This document shows positions 35,980 through 45,620 of a stretch of DNA of 64,000 bases, in pieces. Under the pieces are notes generated by a model that was given only the letters and a program-made list of their open reading frames with translations, was not told the origin of the DNA and did no database searches. Positions within the stretch are counted from its first letter, which is position 1. Each line of letters opens with the position of its first letter. Location: NCBI RefSeq assembly GCF_000196115.1, contig NC_005027.1, positions 5,824,001 through 5,888,000 of the forward strand, read 5' to 3'. This DNA is from Rhodopirellula baltica SH 1. GTDB taxonomy: Bacteria > Planctomycetota > Planctomycetia > Pirellulales > Pirellulaceae. A program made the translations under genes and the position numbers.

Positions 35980-36573
35980 TCACGCAGTGCCATTGGGATC
36001 GAAATAGGTCGGCTCGTTGCCCTCTTTCCACTTGATGTTGCAGCCGATTGAGGGACGTTGTTCCGCCTTGGGCGAACGGTCCGCGATGGTTTCATCGAGT
36101 GCTGCACGCAAGTCTTCGCCGGTGACGGGCAAGTCGGACTTGGGACGGCTGGAATCGAGTTGGCCGCGATAGGTCAGTTTGTGGTCGGCATCGAACAGGA
36201 AGAAGTCCGGTGTGCAGGCGGCTCCGTAGGCGATGGCGACCGATTGGTCTTCGTCCAAGGCATAAGGGAACGCGTAGCCGCGAGATTCCTTTTCGGCTTT
36301 CATCGCATCGAAATCATCGTCGGGGTACTTCGCAATGTCGTTGCTGTTGATACCAACGACGCCGACACCATGTTGCATGTATTCGTCGGTCAACAACTTG
36401 AGTTGTTCGGCGACGTGTTTGACATAGGGGCAGTGATTGCAGAGGAAGATCACGAGCAACGCTTTGTGATCTTTGAAGTCGGTCAACGAGACCGTTCCGC
36501 CATCGGTTTCTGGCAGTGAGAAGTCGGGTGCGGCGGTGCCCAGTGGCATCATCGTCGAAGCGGTGCGAACCAT
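35980..36573 (-). CDS. Thioredoxin-like (AhpC/TSA-Redoxin) protein
   Basis: 197 residues. N-terminal strand PLGTAAPDFSLPETDGGTVSLTDFKDHKALLVIFLCNHCPYVKHVAEQL has the thioredoxin fold with a C-x2-C active site (CNHC). Middle: VVGINSNDIAKYPDDDFDAMKAE and AYGAACTPDFFLFDADHKLTYRGQLDSSRP with the cis-Pro (TPDFF), typical of the planctomycete 'thioredoxin family protein' group. No signal peptide, so cytoplasmic reductase or peroxidase-like. Precedes the glycerate kinase gene by 5 bp. Function in redox homeostasis inferred from the fold. Confidence 0.88.
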   Translation of the reverse strand: MVRTASTMMPLGTAAPDFSLPETDGGTVSLTDFKDHKALLVIFLCNHCPYVKHVAEQLKLLTDEYMQHGVGVVGINSNDIAKYPDDDFDAMKAEKESRGYAFPYALDEDQSVAIAYGAACTPDFFLFDADHKLTYRGQLDSSRPKSDLPVTGEDLRAALDETIADRSPKAEQRPSIGCNIKWKEGNEPTYFDPNGTA

Positions 36574-36619
36574 GGAAGTTCCTTGGGGCTGAGGGGGTGA
36601 ATTAGCAATTAGCTAGGAG

Positions 36620-37444
36620 CTACTTGGTTTGCTTTTTGATTTCGTCGAGCAAACGGCCTGGGCTGCCCATGGCGTGGTAGCCACCGTCGACATGCAGGAT
36701 TTCTCCGCTAATTCCGGAGCTGGCGTCGGACAGCAGGAACGCACCCGATTTTCCGACTTCTTCGTGGGTCACGTTGCGGCCCATCGGCGCCATGTGTTCG
36801 TACATGGTTAGCATTTCTTCGACGCCAGCGGCTCGTCCGGCCAGCGTGCGGATCGGACCGGCGGACAAAGCGTTGACGCGGACACCGCGAGCACCCATGT
36901 CAAACGCCAAATAACGCATCGAGGCGTCCAAAGCGGCTTTGCAAACACCCATGACGTTGTAGCCGGGGACGCATTTCTCACCGCCGTAGTAGGTCATCGT
37001 CAGGACGGACCCGCCCGGGTTCATGATGGGTTCGGCGGCTGCGGTGACGGCCAGCAAGGAGAAAACGCTGGATTCCATCGCCAATTTGAATCCAGATCGC
37101 GACGTGTGCATCGTTTCGCGACCCAGGTCGTCGCGGTCGGCGAAGGCGATCGAATGCAGCAAAAAGTCGATTTTCCCGAAGGTTTTCTCGGTGTGTTCAA
37201 AAATGGTGCGGATGTCGTCGTCGTTATTCGCGTCCATGGGTAGCAGGAATTCTGCGCCATCTTCTGGATCTGTCAATTTGGCAACTCGACGACGATTGCG
37301 TTGTTTTTCGTCGTCCGCACGGTCGGGAAGGTGGGTGAAACCGCATTTACCACCCTGCTTCAGAATTTCCTGAGCGATCGCCCAAGCGATCGAATGGTCA
37401 TTGGCGACTCCAATGATCAGTCCCTTTTTTCCTTCAAATTGCAT
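36620..37444 (-). CDS. fabI: Enoyl-[acyl-carrier-protein] reductase FabI
   Basis: 274 residues from ATG 37444. NADH-dependent last step of fatty acid elongation. Short-chain dehydrogenase fold with [13 protein letters not shown] (GxxxxxSIAxxIA), the [11 protein letters not shown] segment, [29 protein letters not shown] with the catalytic Y-x6-K (Y-N-V-M-G-V-C-K) and [15 protein letters not shown] near the substrate loop. Length is normal. Divergently transcribed from the sigma-54 activator at 37593 with about 150 bp between. An upstream in-frame start at 37519 is rejected because it lacks homology. Confidence 0.94.
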   Translation of the reverse strand: MQFEGKKGLIIGVANDHSIAWAIAQEILKQGGKCGFTHLPDRADDEKQRNRRRVAKLTDPEDGAEFLLPMDANNDDDIRTIFEHTEKTFGKIDFLLHSIAFADRDDLGRETMHTSRSGFKLAMESSVFSLLAVTAAAEPIMNPGGSVLTMTYYGGEKCVPGYNVMGVCKAALDASMRYLAFDMGARGVRVNALSAGPIRTLAGRAAGVEEMLTMYEHMAPMGRNVTHEEVGKSGAFLLSDASSGISGEILHVDGGYHAMGSPGRLLDEIKKQTK

Positions 37445-37592
37445 CTTCAACCTTTTCGGCTTAGTTCTATTTGATTGTCCAGCGGTGAACATCATCGCGG
37501 CGGTTTCCAAGACCGACAAGCCGACGTTCTTCTCTGGGCACCGAAGCGTGATTGGTTACTCATCTCTCAATGTTGTCAAAGCAAATTCAACC

Positions 37593-39617
37593 ATGGATCG
37601 GTCCCAGTCTGTTTTGCCTCCGCACGTTTCCTCTGCAGCTACGGAGGCATCGATGACCCACGGCAACGCGCTGACGTCATTCATGCCGGTTCTGCTGGGG
37701 TTAGTCGGAAATCAAGCATCGCTTCGTGGCGGCGTGGTCAGCCAGGTCCAGGATCGATGGCAATCGACATTTTGGACCGGAGATCGCTGGGGGCAAGCGG
37801 AGTCACTGGCCAGCCAAGCGGTCGCGGACGATCAATTTGTCACCGCGGATGGTTTTGCCGGACTGAGCATTCCCATTGCGCCGGGGGCCGACATGGCCAC
37901 TTCGGCAGGCAGAGGACCGGGATCGGCCGGCACGGGAGCGGCGGCAGGGAACCTCGGGTCGGGGCAGGATATTTTGCCGGGAGTTGGCAGCGACGCGATT
38001 GTGTTGTCAATCGATGGCAAACCGGCTGACTCGGACACATTGAAGATGTTGGCGACCGCTTTGGGCCGATTTTTGTGGCTGCAACGCAATCACCAAAACG
38101 ACGCTCGGCGATTGTGGCAAACTTCGAAGATGTTGCAGCATGCCGCCGTATGGCAGCAACTCGACAGCGACGCACAGTTGTTGGCATCGATGGCTGATTG
38201 TGCCTGTGAAGTTTTAAACTGCGAACGAGCCACCATTTTTCTATGGGACAAACGCACCAAGAAGTTGATTGGCCGGCCCGCGATTGGAATTGAGGGTGGT
38301 GTGCTCGAGGTGGAGGACAATGCGGGAATCGTTGGTGAAGCCTTGCACAGCGGCAGTCCTCGATGGTGGTCCGCCGGGGGCACCGATGAAGGCCGCGTCA
38401 ATCGACGCATCGATCAAGCTCAGAATTTCACGACACGATCCTTGTTGGCTGTCCCGATGGTCAACTCACGCGATCAAGTGATCGGTGTCTTCGAAGGTAT
38501 CAACGCTCGACCCGGCGACCACCGCAACGAAAGTTTTGATGCCGCGGATGTACGCACTCTGACCGAGTTGGCAATGCACGCCTCGATCGCGATTGATTCC
38601 TATCGGACGCGAACGGATTTGACCGAGACTCGTGATCGGTTGGTCGAGCAAGCAGCCCAGTCCAAGCCGTTGATTGGCAATCATCATTCCATCCAAGAAA
38701 TCCGCCGCAACGCCACGAAGGTGGCTCCGACGGATCTCAGCGTTCTAGTTTTGGGCAGCAACGGAACGGGCAAAGAAGTTTTGGCCCAGCACATTCACTA
38801 TCAAAGTGAACGTCGCAATGGCCCGTTTGTCGCGGTCAACTGCGCCGCGTTGGTTGAGACGTTGCTGGAAAGTGAGCTGTTTGGTCACGAGAAAGGTGCG
38901 TTCACCGATGCATCGGACACTCGAGTCGGCAAGTTTGAATTGGCAAACGGCGGCACGCTGTTCCTGGATGAAGTCGGCGACATGAGTGCCGGCGGGCAAG
39001 CCAAACTGCTTCGGGTTTTGGAAGAGAAAGTTGTCGTTCGAGTTGGTGGTTCGCGACCAATTCCCGTCGATGTTCGAGTGATCGCGGCGACCAATCAACC
39101 ACTGCAGGAGCTGATTTCGGCAAAGCGTTTTCGCGAAGATTTGTTCTTTCGGTTGAACGTTGTGTCGCTGACGTTGCCGCCACTGTCTCATCGCGGTGAT
39201 GACGTGATGGAGTTGGCCGAGCACTTCTTGGTCGATTTCTGCCGACAAATTGGGCGTGCGGTGCCGACATTCGCAGCCAGTGCCCGCGATGCGATGTTGT
39301 CGCATGATTGGCCAGGCAACGTGCGGGAACTGCGCAATACAGTCGAACGCATTTGTTACTTGACCACGACAGATGTGGTCGAAGCGAGTGATCTGATGAT
39401 GTCGCCTTCTGCGACGCGAGCGTCAACGGTCTCGCCGACGATGGACGACGTCGATGGCAACTTAAATTCAGCGACGCGAGAGTTCCAGATCCAACACATC
39501 GAGCGTTTGATCGCATCGTGTGGTGGCAACATGACCGAAGCGGCCGGCAAACTGGGTTTGCATCGTTCGAATCTGTATCGAAAGATGCGTCAACTGGGGA
39601 TGCCAACGTCCAGCTAG
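37593..39617 (+). CDS. Sigma-54-dependent activator with GAF domain (enhancer-binding protein)
   Basis: 674 residues from ATG 37593. A Gly/Ala-rich region (90-135), then GAF (about 190-340), AAA+ core (358-595) and C-terminal Fis HTH (640-672: [26 protein letters not shown]). Walker A is GSNGTGKE (388-395), Walker B GGTLFLDE (453-460). The loop that contacts sigma-54 is G-A-F-T-D-A (435-440) instead of GAFTGA, which raises doubt about contacts with sigma-54. The GAF domain likely senses a small molecule. Divergent from fabI, so it may control a neighbouring promoter, though no direct evidence exists. Confidence 0.9.
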   Translation: MDRSQSVLPPHVSSAATEASMTHGNALTSFMPVLLGLVGNQASLRGGVVSQVQDRWQSTFWTGDRWGQAESLASQAVADDQFVTADGFAGLSIPIAPGADMATSAGRGPGSAGTGAAAGNLGSGQDILPGVGSDAIVLSIDGKPADSDTLKMLATALGRFLWLQRNHQNDARRLWQTSKMLQHAAVWQQLDSDAQLLASMADCACEVLNCERATIFLWDKRTKKLIGRPAIGIEGGVLEVEDNAGIVGEALHSGSPRWWSAGGTDEGRVNRRIDQAQNFTTRSLLAVPMVNSRDQVIGVFEGINARPGDHRNESFDAADVRTLTELAMHASIAIDSYRTRTDLTETRDRLVEQAAQSKPLIGNHHSIQEIRRNATKVAPTDLSVLVLGSNGTGKEVLAQHIHYQSERRNGPFVAVNCAALVETLLESELFGHEKGAFTDASDTRVGKFELANGGTLFLDEVGDMSAGGQAKLLRVLEEKVVVRVGGSRPIPVDVRVIAATNQPLQELISAKRFREDLFFRLNVVSLTLPPLSHRGDDVMELAEHFLVDFCRQIGRAVPTFAASARDAMLSHDWPGNVRELRNTVERICYLTTTDVVEASDLMMSPSATRASTVSPTMDDVDGNLNSATREFQIQHIERLIASCGGNMTEAAGKLGLHRSNLYRKMRQLGMPTSS

Positions 39618-39806
39618 TTCGCCATTGCGAGCAATCTCGCGGACGCTGGCTCAAGATCGAACCACGGTCCCAATTGTTCTCTAACACGAGCGTCTTGTTG
39701 AGTGATTCGAGACAATCATTCGGTGAGCGTTTGGGAACAATTGGGGCGGTGGTTTGATTTGCTTCTGGGCTGACTCAATCGCCGCCAACGCACTATCTTG
39801 GGAGGC

Positions 39807-40613
39807 ATGAACAATCCCAAGAAATCTTTTCATGAGTCGTCGTTCGGCGAGCTCGCGTGCACCGTTGTCGATGGTTCCGATCAACCTTGGTTGCCAGTCA
39901 TACTGTGTCATGGCTACGGAGCTCCCGGCGATGATTTGGTTGGCTTGACGGACTACTTGATCGACAAACTTGGAGACGCGGCCAAAGCTGTGCGGTTTGT
40001 GTATCCGGTCGCGCCAGGTGATTTGGCCGATCAAGGGATGCCTGGTGGGCGAGCGTGGTGGCCACTGAACATGGCATCCCTTCAGCAATTGCTCCAAACA
40101 TCCCAGTTCGACCAATTGCACGATCAGACTCCGCCGGGAATCGAAACCGCCAGTGGGCAATTGGTTTCTGTCGTCCAATCGGTGCTGAACAACATGCCCG
40201 CTGATCCACCCGCTTGCTCTGGTTCGCCGTCGATGGGTGGTGAGACGTCCCGTCCGTATGTCTTGGGTGGTTTTTCGCAAGGAGCAATGGTGACCATGAA
40301 CACGGCACTGACCGGCGACATTCCTCCGCCGGACGTTCTGGTTCAGTTCTCGGGTACGTTGGTGTGTGGACCGCAATGGATTGACGCTGCGTCGAAATCG
40401 GGAAGCGGACGATTGAAAGCCACTCGTGTCTTGCAGTCGCACGGAACGCAGGATCAGATCCTTCCATTTTCCAGTGCCGCGACATTGGCGGACACGTTGC
40501 ACGAAGAGGCTTTGGAATGGGAGTTCCGAGCGTTCCAAGGGCCCCACACGATCGAGGCGGGTACATTGGACCACTTGGCCCAATGGATTCTTGATTTGAC
40601 GGATCGCAAGTGA
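39807..40613 (+). CDS. Phospholipase/carboxylesterase-type alpha/beta hydrolase
   Basis: 268 residues from ATG 39807. The fold features of the phospholipase/carboxylesterase 2 family are seen: LPVILCHGYGAPGDDLVGL (oxyanion loop HGYG), nucleophile elbow GGFSQGAMV, the acid region near LQSHGTQDQILPF (Asp), and GPHTI (His). The gene ends in a TGA that overlaps the GTG start of the next gene (GTGA), so it is the first gene of a three-gene operon with two large membrane proteins. Substrate unknown. Confidence 0.85.
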   Translation: MNNPKKSFHESSFGELACTVVDGSDQPWLPVILCHGYGAPGDDLVGLTDYLIDKLGDAAKAVRFVYPVAPGDLADQGMPGGRAWWPLNMASLQQLLQTSQFDQLHDQTPPGIETASGQLVSVVQSVLNNMPADPPACSGSPSMGGETSRPYVLGGFSQGAMVTMNTALTGDIPPPDVLVQFSGTLVCGPQWIDAASKSGSGRLKATRVLQSHGTQDQILPFSSAATLADTLHEEALEWEFRAFQGPHTIEAGTLDHLAQWILDLTDRK

Positions 40614-43177
40614 CGTTCTTCAATGCAACGCTGATTCTCGGAACACTGGCCGCGGTGGTGCCAATCGCACTGCATCTGCTGGCTCGCCGTGAACCGCAAC
40701 GCGTTGTGTTTCCGGGGGTCCGGTTTCTAAGACCCAAACTGAGTTCGCAACGAAGTCGGTTGCGAATTCGTCGTTGGTGGTTGTTGGCGCTCCGTGTGTT
40801 GGCGGTCATCGCCTTGGCGGTCGCTTTGGCTCGACCACACATCGATTCATCGCTGTCTTCGACGTGGTGGACCGTTGGTCTGATGGGATTGACCGGAGTC
40901 GGTTTCTTGATTCTGGCCAGCGTTGCGGTCGCGCGCGGGATGGGACGGTCGTTGGCCATTGGCGTGGCGGTGGCGGGTTTGCTCGCCCTGGTCGGTTCGT
41001 TGTTCCTAGGGACCAGAACATGGGCGACTTCGGGTGATTTGTCGGAAGGCAACGAACAGCCTGTCGCGATGGCGTTGCTAATCGACAATGGTCCTTCGTC
41101 CAAACGGTTGATCTCAAGCTCCGACGGGACGAATTCCAGTCGGTTGGAAAACGCGATCGGCGAAGCGGCAACGGTGATTGAGCGTTTACCGGAAGGGAGT
41201 CGGCTGGTGGTGCTGGATCGTTCCGCGACACCGATTGGGTTTGCATTGGATGCCGCATCGGCGCGATTGCGTTTGTCTCAGATGAAGCCGCTGGCCAATC
41301 CATTGCCGGTTCAAGAACGCATGGACGCAGCGATCGAGTTGTTGCGATCCAGCGATTTGCCGGGCAAGCAGTTGGTGGTGGTTTCAGATTGGAACGCGGC
41401 GTCGTGGAAGCCGTCTGCGCAAACGCCCGCGATGCAACCAGAAGACGTTGCGATATCGATGTTGCAAGTCGATGCCAGTGTCGATGGAAACTTTGATGCA
41501 TCGGCCGAACGCTTGATCAATCGCTTTTTGTCGCCGCCCAAATTGATTGATGCGGCTTCGGCGCCGGGCGTCTCAATCCCCATTTCGGTATCGGTTGGAA
41601 TGGAATCGTCTTCCGCGAGCGAGGGGCAATCGATCAATGTGACGGTGCAACTGAGTTTGTACGAGCGTGATCCATCGTTACCAGTTATTCGCGATGGCGA
41701 ATTGGTTCTGCCAAGGTTACGAGGGGTGGATCGGGCATCGGCGACGGTTGTTGCGGGGGCCGATGCGGAATTGGTGTTGACGTTGCCGCCATTGGATTTG
41801 GGAACTCATCATGCGGTCGTTGAACTCGTCGGCGACGACGCATTTGGATGGGACGATCGTCGTTTTTTGACGCTTAATATTCCCGTTCCGCCACGTGTGT
41901 TGTTGGTAGGCGAAAACGCGGATGAACGGAACAGGTTGGGACACGGTCTGACGGCACCTATTGCACCGGATGAAGACGGAGCCGGGTTTCGTGTGGCCGG
42001 CGTGACGTATTCCGATTTGTCGGCGGTCGATTGGCAGCTGATCGATGCGGTCGCGATGATCGATCCGCCAATCCAAATCGATGCGGCGTCTCAATCGGTT
42101 GTGTCGGGTAGTGGGCTGACGCAGAGTACAGTGGATCAACTCGTCGAGTTGGCTCGTCGCGGCGGAGGTGTGGTGATGATGCTCGGCCCGTCAACGGAAG
42201 TGTTGGGTGTTGCGTCGCCGAACAATCAGGCAGGTTCCGATGGAACGAATCGATTGCTGCCTGATCTAGTGAGATCATGGCGTGTGCCTGAGCCCGGACG
42301 TTTCTTGGAAGAGCGTTTGCCTATGCATCCCATTTTGCGACCACTGACGTCGCTGGATGATCAGCCATCTTGGAGTGCATTTCGCGTGAATCGTTACTGG
42401 CAGAGCGAACCCAATGCGACTGCCGGTTGGCAGACCGTCGTCCGCTACGCCGGGACTCAGCACCCCGCCGTCGTTGCTCGGACCATCGCACCGGACGATG
42501 CCAACAATCAACCAGGTCGCGTCGCGGTGCTCACCACACCTCTGCCCGCCTTGTCAAAGAAAACTCGTTCGTGGAATCAACTGTTCACCGCTGCAGACGC
42601 TTGGCCCGCGTTTGTGATTTGGCGCGGTTTGATGCAGTGGGCGACCGGAGTATCGGATCAAGCCACAACGGTGTTGGTCGGCGCGACCGCGGTGGTTCCT
42701 GAAAAGGATGCCGCGAATCAGCTTCGGCGTGCCATCGATGCGGTGGAGGCAACGGCCGACGCCACGACGGAATCGAGCGTGCGACTGTACCCACCGATGG
42801 CCGAAGGCAACGAGATCGATGGGGAACCAACGATCCGTGAAGTGAACGTTGCCGATCGTGATGGTGTGTTTTCAGAGACCAACGAAGTCGGAACAACGTT
42901 CTTGCGTGGCCCTGATTATTGGGGCGGGTATTCAACGAACTTGGACCCCGTTTGGTCACGAGATGAACGGGTCACTGAGTCGGAGATGGATCAGCGATTC
43001 GGTGCCGAGCAATGGGTGCCATCGGATTCCGGAGAACAGTTGTCGATCCAAGGTCGCGTGGGTGGTTCGCCTCCCGTGTCACTGCATGGCCCAATGATGT
43101 TGCTGGCCGTGATTGTCTTTCTAGCCGAGCAATTGCTGAGCAATCGGTTTTACCGAACATCGGGAGAGGCAGCGTGA
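40610..43177 (+). CDS. BatA-like membrane protein with N-terminal double-TM domain
   Basis: 855 residues from GTG 40610 (overlaps previous stop). N-terminal two membrane segments (FNATLILGTLAAVVPIALHLL and RRWWLLALRVLAVIALAVALARP) match the BatA/aerotolerance-type double-TM domain. Two further TM segments follow (TVGLMGLTGVGFLILASVAVARG and ALLIDN... preceded by AIGVAVAGLLALVGSLFLG). A vWA-like domain begins near 155 (VAMALLIDNGPSSKRL), followed by beta-rich and GATase-like segments and a C-terminal membrane helix (PMMLLAVIVFLAEQLLSNRF). Member of a planctomycete family often next to MoxR and DUF58 genes; here it is next to the vWA partner. Role: membrane complex chaperone-like, inferred. Confidence 0.85.
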   Translation: MTFFNATLILGTLAAVVPIALHLLARREPQRVVFPGVRFLRPKLSSQRSRLRIRRWWLLALRVLAVIALAVALARPHIDSSLSSTWWTVGLMGLTGVGFLILASVAVARGMGRSLAIGVAVAGLLALVGSLFLGTRTWATSGDLSEGNEQPVAMALLIDNGPSSKRLISSSDGTNSSRLENAIGEAATVIERLPEGSRLVVLDRSATPIGFALDAASARLRLSQMKPLANPLPVQERMDAAIELLRSSDLPGKQLVVVSDWNAASWKPSAQTPAMQPEDVAISMLQVDASVDGNFDASAERLINRFLSPPKLIDAASAPGVSIPISVSVGMESSSASEGQSINVTVQLSLYERDPSLPVIRDGELVLPRLRGVDRASATVVAGADAELVLTLPPLDLGTHHAVVELVGDDAFGWDDRRFLTLNIPVPPRVLLVGENADERNRLGHGLTAPIAPDEDGAGFRVAGVTYSDLSAVDWQLIDAVAMIDPPIQIDAASQSVVSGSGLTQSTVDQLVELARRGGGVVMMLGPSTEVLGVASPNNQAGSDGTNRLLPDLVRSWRVPEPGRFLEERLPMHPILRPLTSLDDQPSWSAFRVNRYWQSEPNATAGWQTVVRYAGTQHPAVVARTIAPDDANNQPGRVAVLTTPLPALSKKTRSWNQLFTAADAWPAFVIWRGLMQWATGVSDQATTVLVGATAVVPEKDAANQLRRAIDAVEATADATTESSVRLYPPMAEGNEIDGEPTIREVNVADRDGVFSETNEVGTTFLRGPDYWGGYSTNLDPVWSRDERVTESEMDQRFGAEQWVPSDSGEQLSIQGRVGGSPPVSLHGPMMLLAVIVFLAEQLLSNRFYRTSGEAA

Positions 43178-45543
43178 GTTGGAGCCTCGACCCGATTTAT
43201 GATTCGTTGCCGGTGGCTTTGCTGTTGGTGGGTTTGATTGCGACGATGTTGTTCACAATCCTTCCGCCGGGAGTGAGCGGGCGTCGACGACAAGGATTGC
43301 TGTTGCTTCGTGGTCTGGCATCCATCGCTCTGGCTTTGGTGCTGCTTCGTCCGGCACTCGTGAGAACAGACAACCGGCCCGCGGCGGCCACTCTTGCCAT
43401 CGCGATCGATACATCGGCCAGCATGGGTTTGCCATCCGATGGATCGGAGAACCGTTGGCAGCAGCAGCGACGGTCGCTTGAGCGATTGGCAGAAGGTTTG
43501 TCGGATTCTGATCAAGCCTTGCAAGTCGTTGTCGTTGGGTTTGATGCATCGGCAAATGTGATCGGTGAGAGCGGAACGACTGAACTGAGAACGCTGGCAC
43601 AACGCGTTGGTGAAATTGAACATTCCGGGAAAGAGACCGATCTGTCGTCTCCTTTGTTGATGGCGATGAACCGAGGGCGAAACAGTCCGTTGACCGGGGT
43701 GGCGGTCTTCAGCGACGGAACCCAGGTCACCAATCGGTCCGAAGGCAACGAGGCGGAGCAGTCGGACCCACGACGAGAAGCACGCTTGGTGGGCGCGATG
43801 GGGGTTCCGGTATGGGCAATCCCTTTGGGGCCTCCCGCCGAGGCTTCTCGACAAATCGATTTGGCAGTCGAATCATTGCCCGAAACATTTCGCATGTTCA
43901 CGGGCAACGAATCCAGTGTTTTGTTTGATGTGCACACGAAAGGCATTGTGCAGTCGCCTGCCAAAGTTTCGCTGAAGTGGATCGATTCGGCTGGTCAAAC
44001 CGCGATCGCGGCGACTCGAACAGTCACACCCGAATCGATGGAACAAACCATCGCGATCGAAGTCCCTGTGTTGGCTCCTCCACCCGGCCAATATCGATTG
44101 GTCGCCAGTGTCGAGACACGATCGGGTGAGACGATCACGGATAACAATTCGCAAGTTGCATTTGTTGACGTTCGCGAAGGTGGCGGCCGAGTGTTGTACT
44201 TGGAAGGAACACCACGATTGGAGCAAAAGGATCTGCGTTGGGCGCTCAGTCGCTTTCTCGATTTGGAATTGACCTATCGATGGATTCCACGAGACACGGT
44301 AGGTGCATGGCCGATCGATTTGGTGGATGATTTCAGTCGCGGTCGCTATGACGTTGTGATCTTAGGTGACCTGCATTCATCGGCACTTGGGAATGAGCAA
44401 CTGCAGGAGTTGGCGGACTCAGTCGGTGAAGGCACGGCGTTGATTATGTTGGGTGGCGAACACACTTATTCGCGAGGCGGCTACGCGACGACGCCGTTGG
44501 CGAAAGTCTTGCCGGTTCAATTAGATGATCGGCAACGCCAACCACCAGGACCGTTGGATGCGTCGGATCGGTTGGGCAAGGACGCCGATCCAATGCGACA
44601 ACCAGTCGTGTTGCGACCGTCCACCATGCATCCCATCACGACGATCGAAGTCAGCAAACAAGGCAGTGTGGTTGGTTGGTCTGATTTGCCTTCTATGCCG
44701 GGGGCCAACCGATGGCCATCGGTTCGGGTTGCCCCGGGGGTTCAGGTCTTGTTGTCGACACCGAGTGACGAGCCAATGATGGTGGTTGGCGAATATGGTC
44801 GCGGCCGAGTGGCGACACTGGCGTTTGATTCGACTTGGACATGGCGGCGTGCGGGGCTGGGTGATTTTCATCGTCGGTTTTGGCGGCAATTGATTTTGTG
44901 GTCACTTGCTCGTGAGGATTCATCTCAGCAGACCATTCAACTTGATTTGGCGCCCCGGCGTTTTGTGGCCACCGAAGCACCCTTGTTCACTGCGACAATT
45001 CGAGGTGACCTATCATCCGTTTTGGATTCGCAATCGGTGTCCAACGTTGGGTCGCTCCAAGCCGAAGTGATTCTGTCGTCGGGAGAGACCGTGGTGGTAC
45101 CGATGTCCAGTACGGTGTCGACAAATGAATCATCCATTTCGTTGACTGGGCAGTTGCCATCGATGCCGCCAGGATTTCATCGATTGCGAGTCGGTCCGGT
45201 CAGTGAGGTAGCGACAACGGATTCTGGCGAACCGATTGAACCGGCAGAGGTCGCTTTTCAAGTCCTCGACGACACTCGAGAATTGAGTGTTGCGCAGACC
45301 GATCATGCTCTGCTTCGTCAGATGGCATCCGCGACATCGGGGTCCGGCGGGCGTGTTTTCGAGCCGGACCAGATGGATGAGTTGGTGGATTTGATTCAGT
45401 CACGCCGCACCGAGTCGACCCGCACGGTGATCGAAAAATTCAGATTGGGTGACGGACCGGTGAGCGGTTGGCTCATTTTTCTATTGTTTGCCGGGGCTTT
45501 ATCGGTCGAGTGGTTCCTGCGACGTCAATGGGGTTTGGCATGA
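43174..45543 (+). CDS. Membrane protein with von Willebrand factor A domain
   Basis: 789 residues from GTG 43174, overlapping the previous stop as GTGA with GGGAGAGG upstream. A TM segment (LPVALLLVGLIATMLFTILPP), a second one (GLASIALALVLLRPALV), then a vWA domain whose MIDAS is AIDTSASMGLP (D-x-S-x-S). After about residue 280 comes a beta domain and a glutamine amidotransferase-like region (RVLYLEGTPRLEQKDLRWALSRFLD... VVILGDLHSSALGNEQLQELADSVGEGTALIMLGGEHTYSRGGY). The C-terminus has a TM helix (GWLIFLLFAGALSVEWFLRRQW). Third gene of the esterase/BatA-like operon. Confidence 0.88.
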   Translation: MSWSLDPIYDSLPVALLLVGLIATMLFTILPPGVSGRRRQGLLLLRGLASIALALVLLRPALVRTDNRPAAATLAIAIDTSASMGLPSDGSENRWQQQRRSLERLAEGLSDSDQALQVVVVGFDASANVIGESGTTELRTLAQRVGEIEHSGKETDLSSPLLMAMNRGRNSPLTGVAVFSDGTQVTNRSEGNEAEQSDPRREARLVGAMGVPVWAIPLGPPAEASRQIDLAVESLPETFRMFTGNESSVLFDVHTKGIVQSPAKVSLKWIDSAGQTAIAATRTVTPESMEQTIAIEVPVLAPPPGQYRLVASVETRSGETITDNNSQVAFVDVREGGGRVLYLEGTPRLEQKDLRWALSRFLDLELTYRWIPRDTVGAWPIDLVDDFSRGRYDVVILGDLHSSALGNEQLQELADSVGEGTALIMLGGEHTYSRGGYATTPLAKVLPVQLDDRQRQPPGPLDASDRLGKDADPMRQPVVLRPSTMHPITTIEVSKQGSVVGWSDLPSMPGANRWPSVRVAPGVQVLLSTPSDEPMMVVGEYGRGRVATLAFDSTWTWRRAGLGDFHRRFWRQLILWSLAREDSSQQTIQLDLAPRRFVATEAPLFTATIRGDLSSVLDSQSVSNVGSLQAEVILSSGETVVVPMSSTVSTNESSISLTGQLPSMPPGFHRLRVGPVSEVATTDSGEPIEPAEVAFQVLDDTRELSVAQTDHALLRQMASATSGSGGRVFEPDQMDELVDLIQSRRTESTRTVIEKFRLGDGPVSGWLIFLLFAGALSVEWFLRRQWGLA

Positions 45544-45620
45544 GCGACGGATGCGTTCAACTGATGGGCCTTCCCGCCTGATCTCCTGCCTCGATTGCCG
45601 CCCTTATTTAGGACACCCGC

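Noticed and set aside
39898-41103. 401-aa open frame on the minus strand over the esterase and BatA-like genes
   Set aside because: Antisense shadow with Pro/Arg/Thr-rich composition and no recognisable domain.
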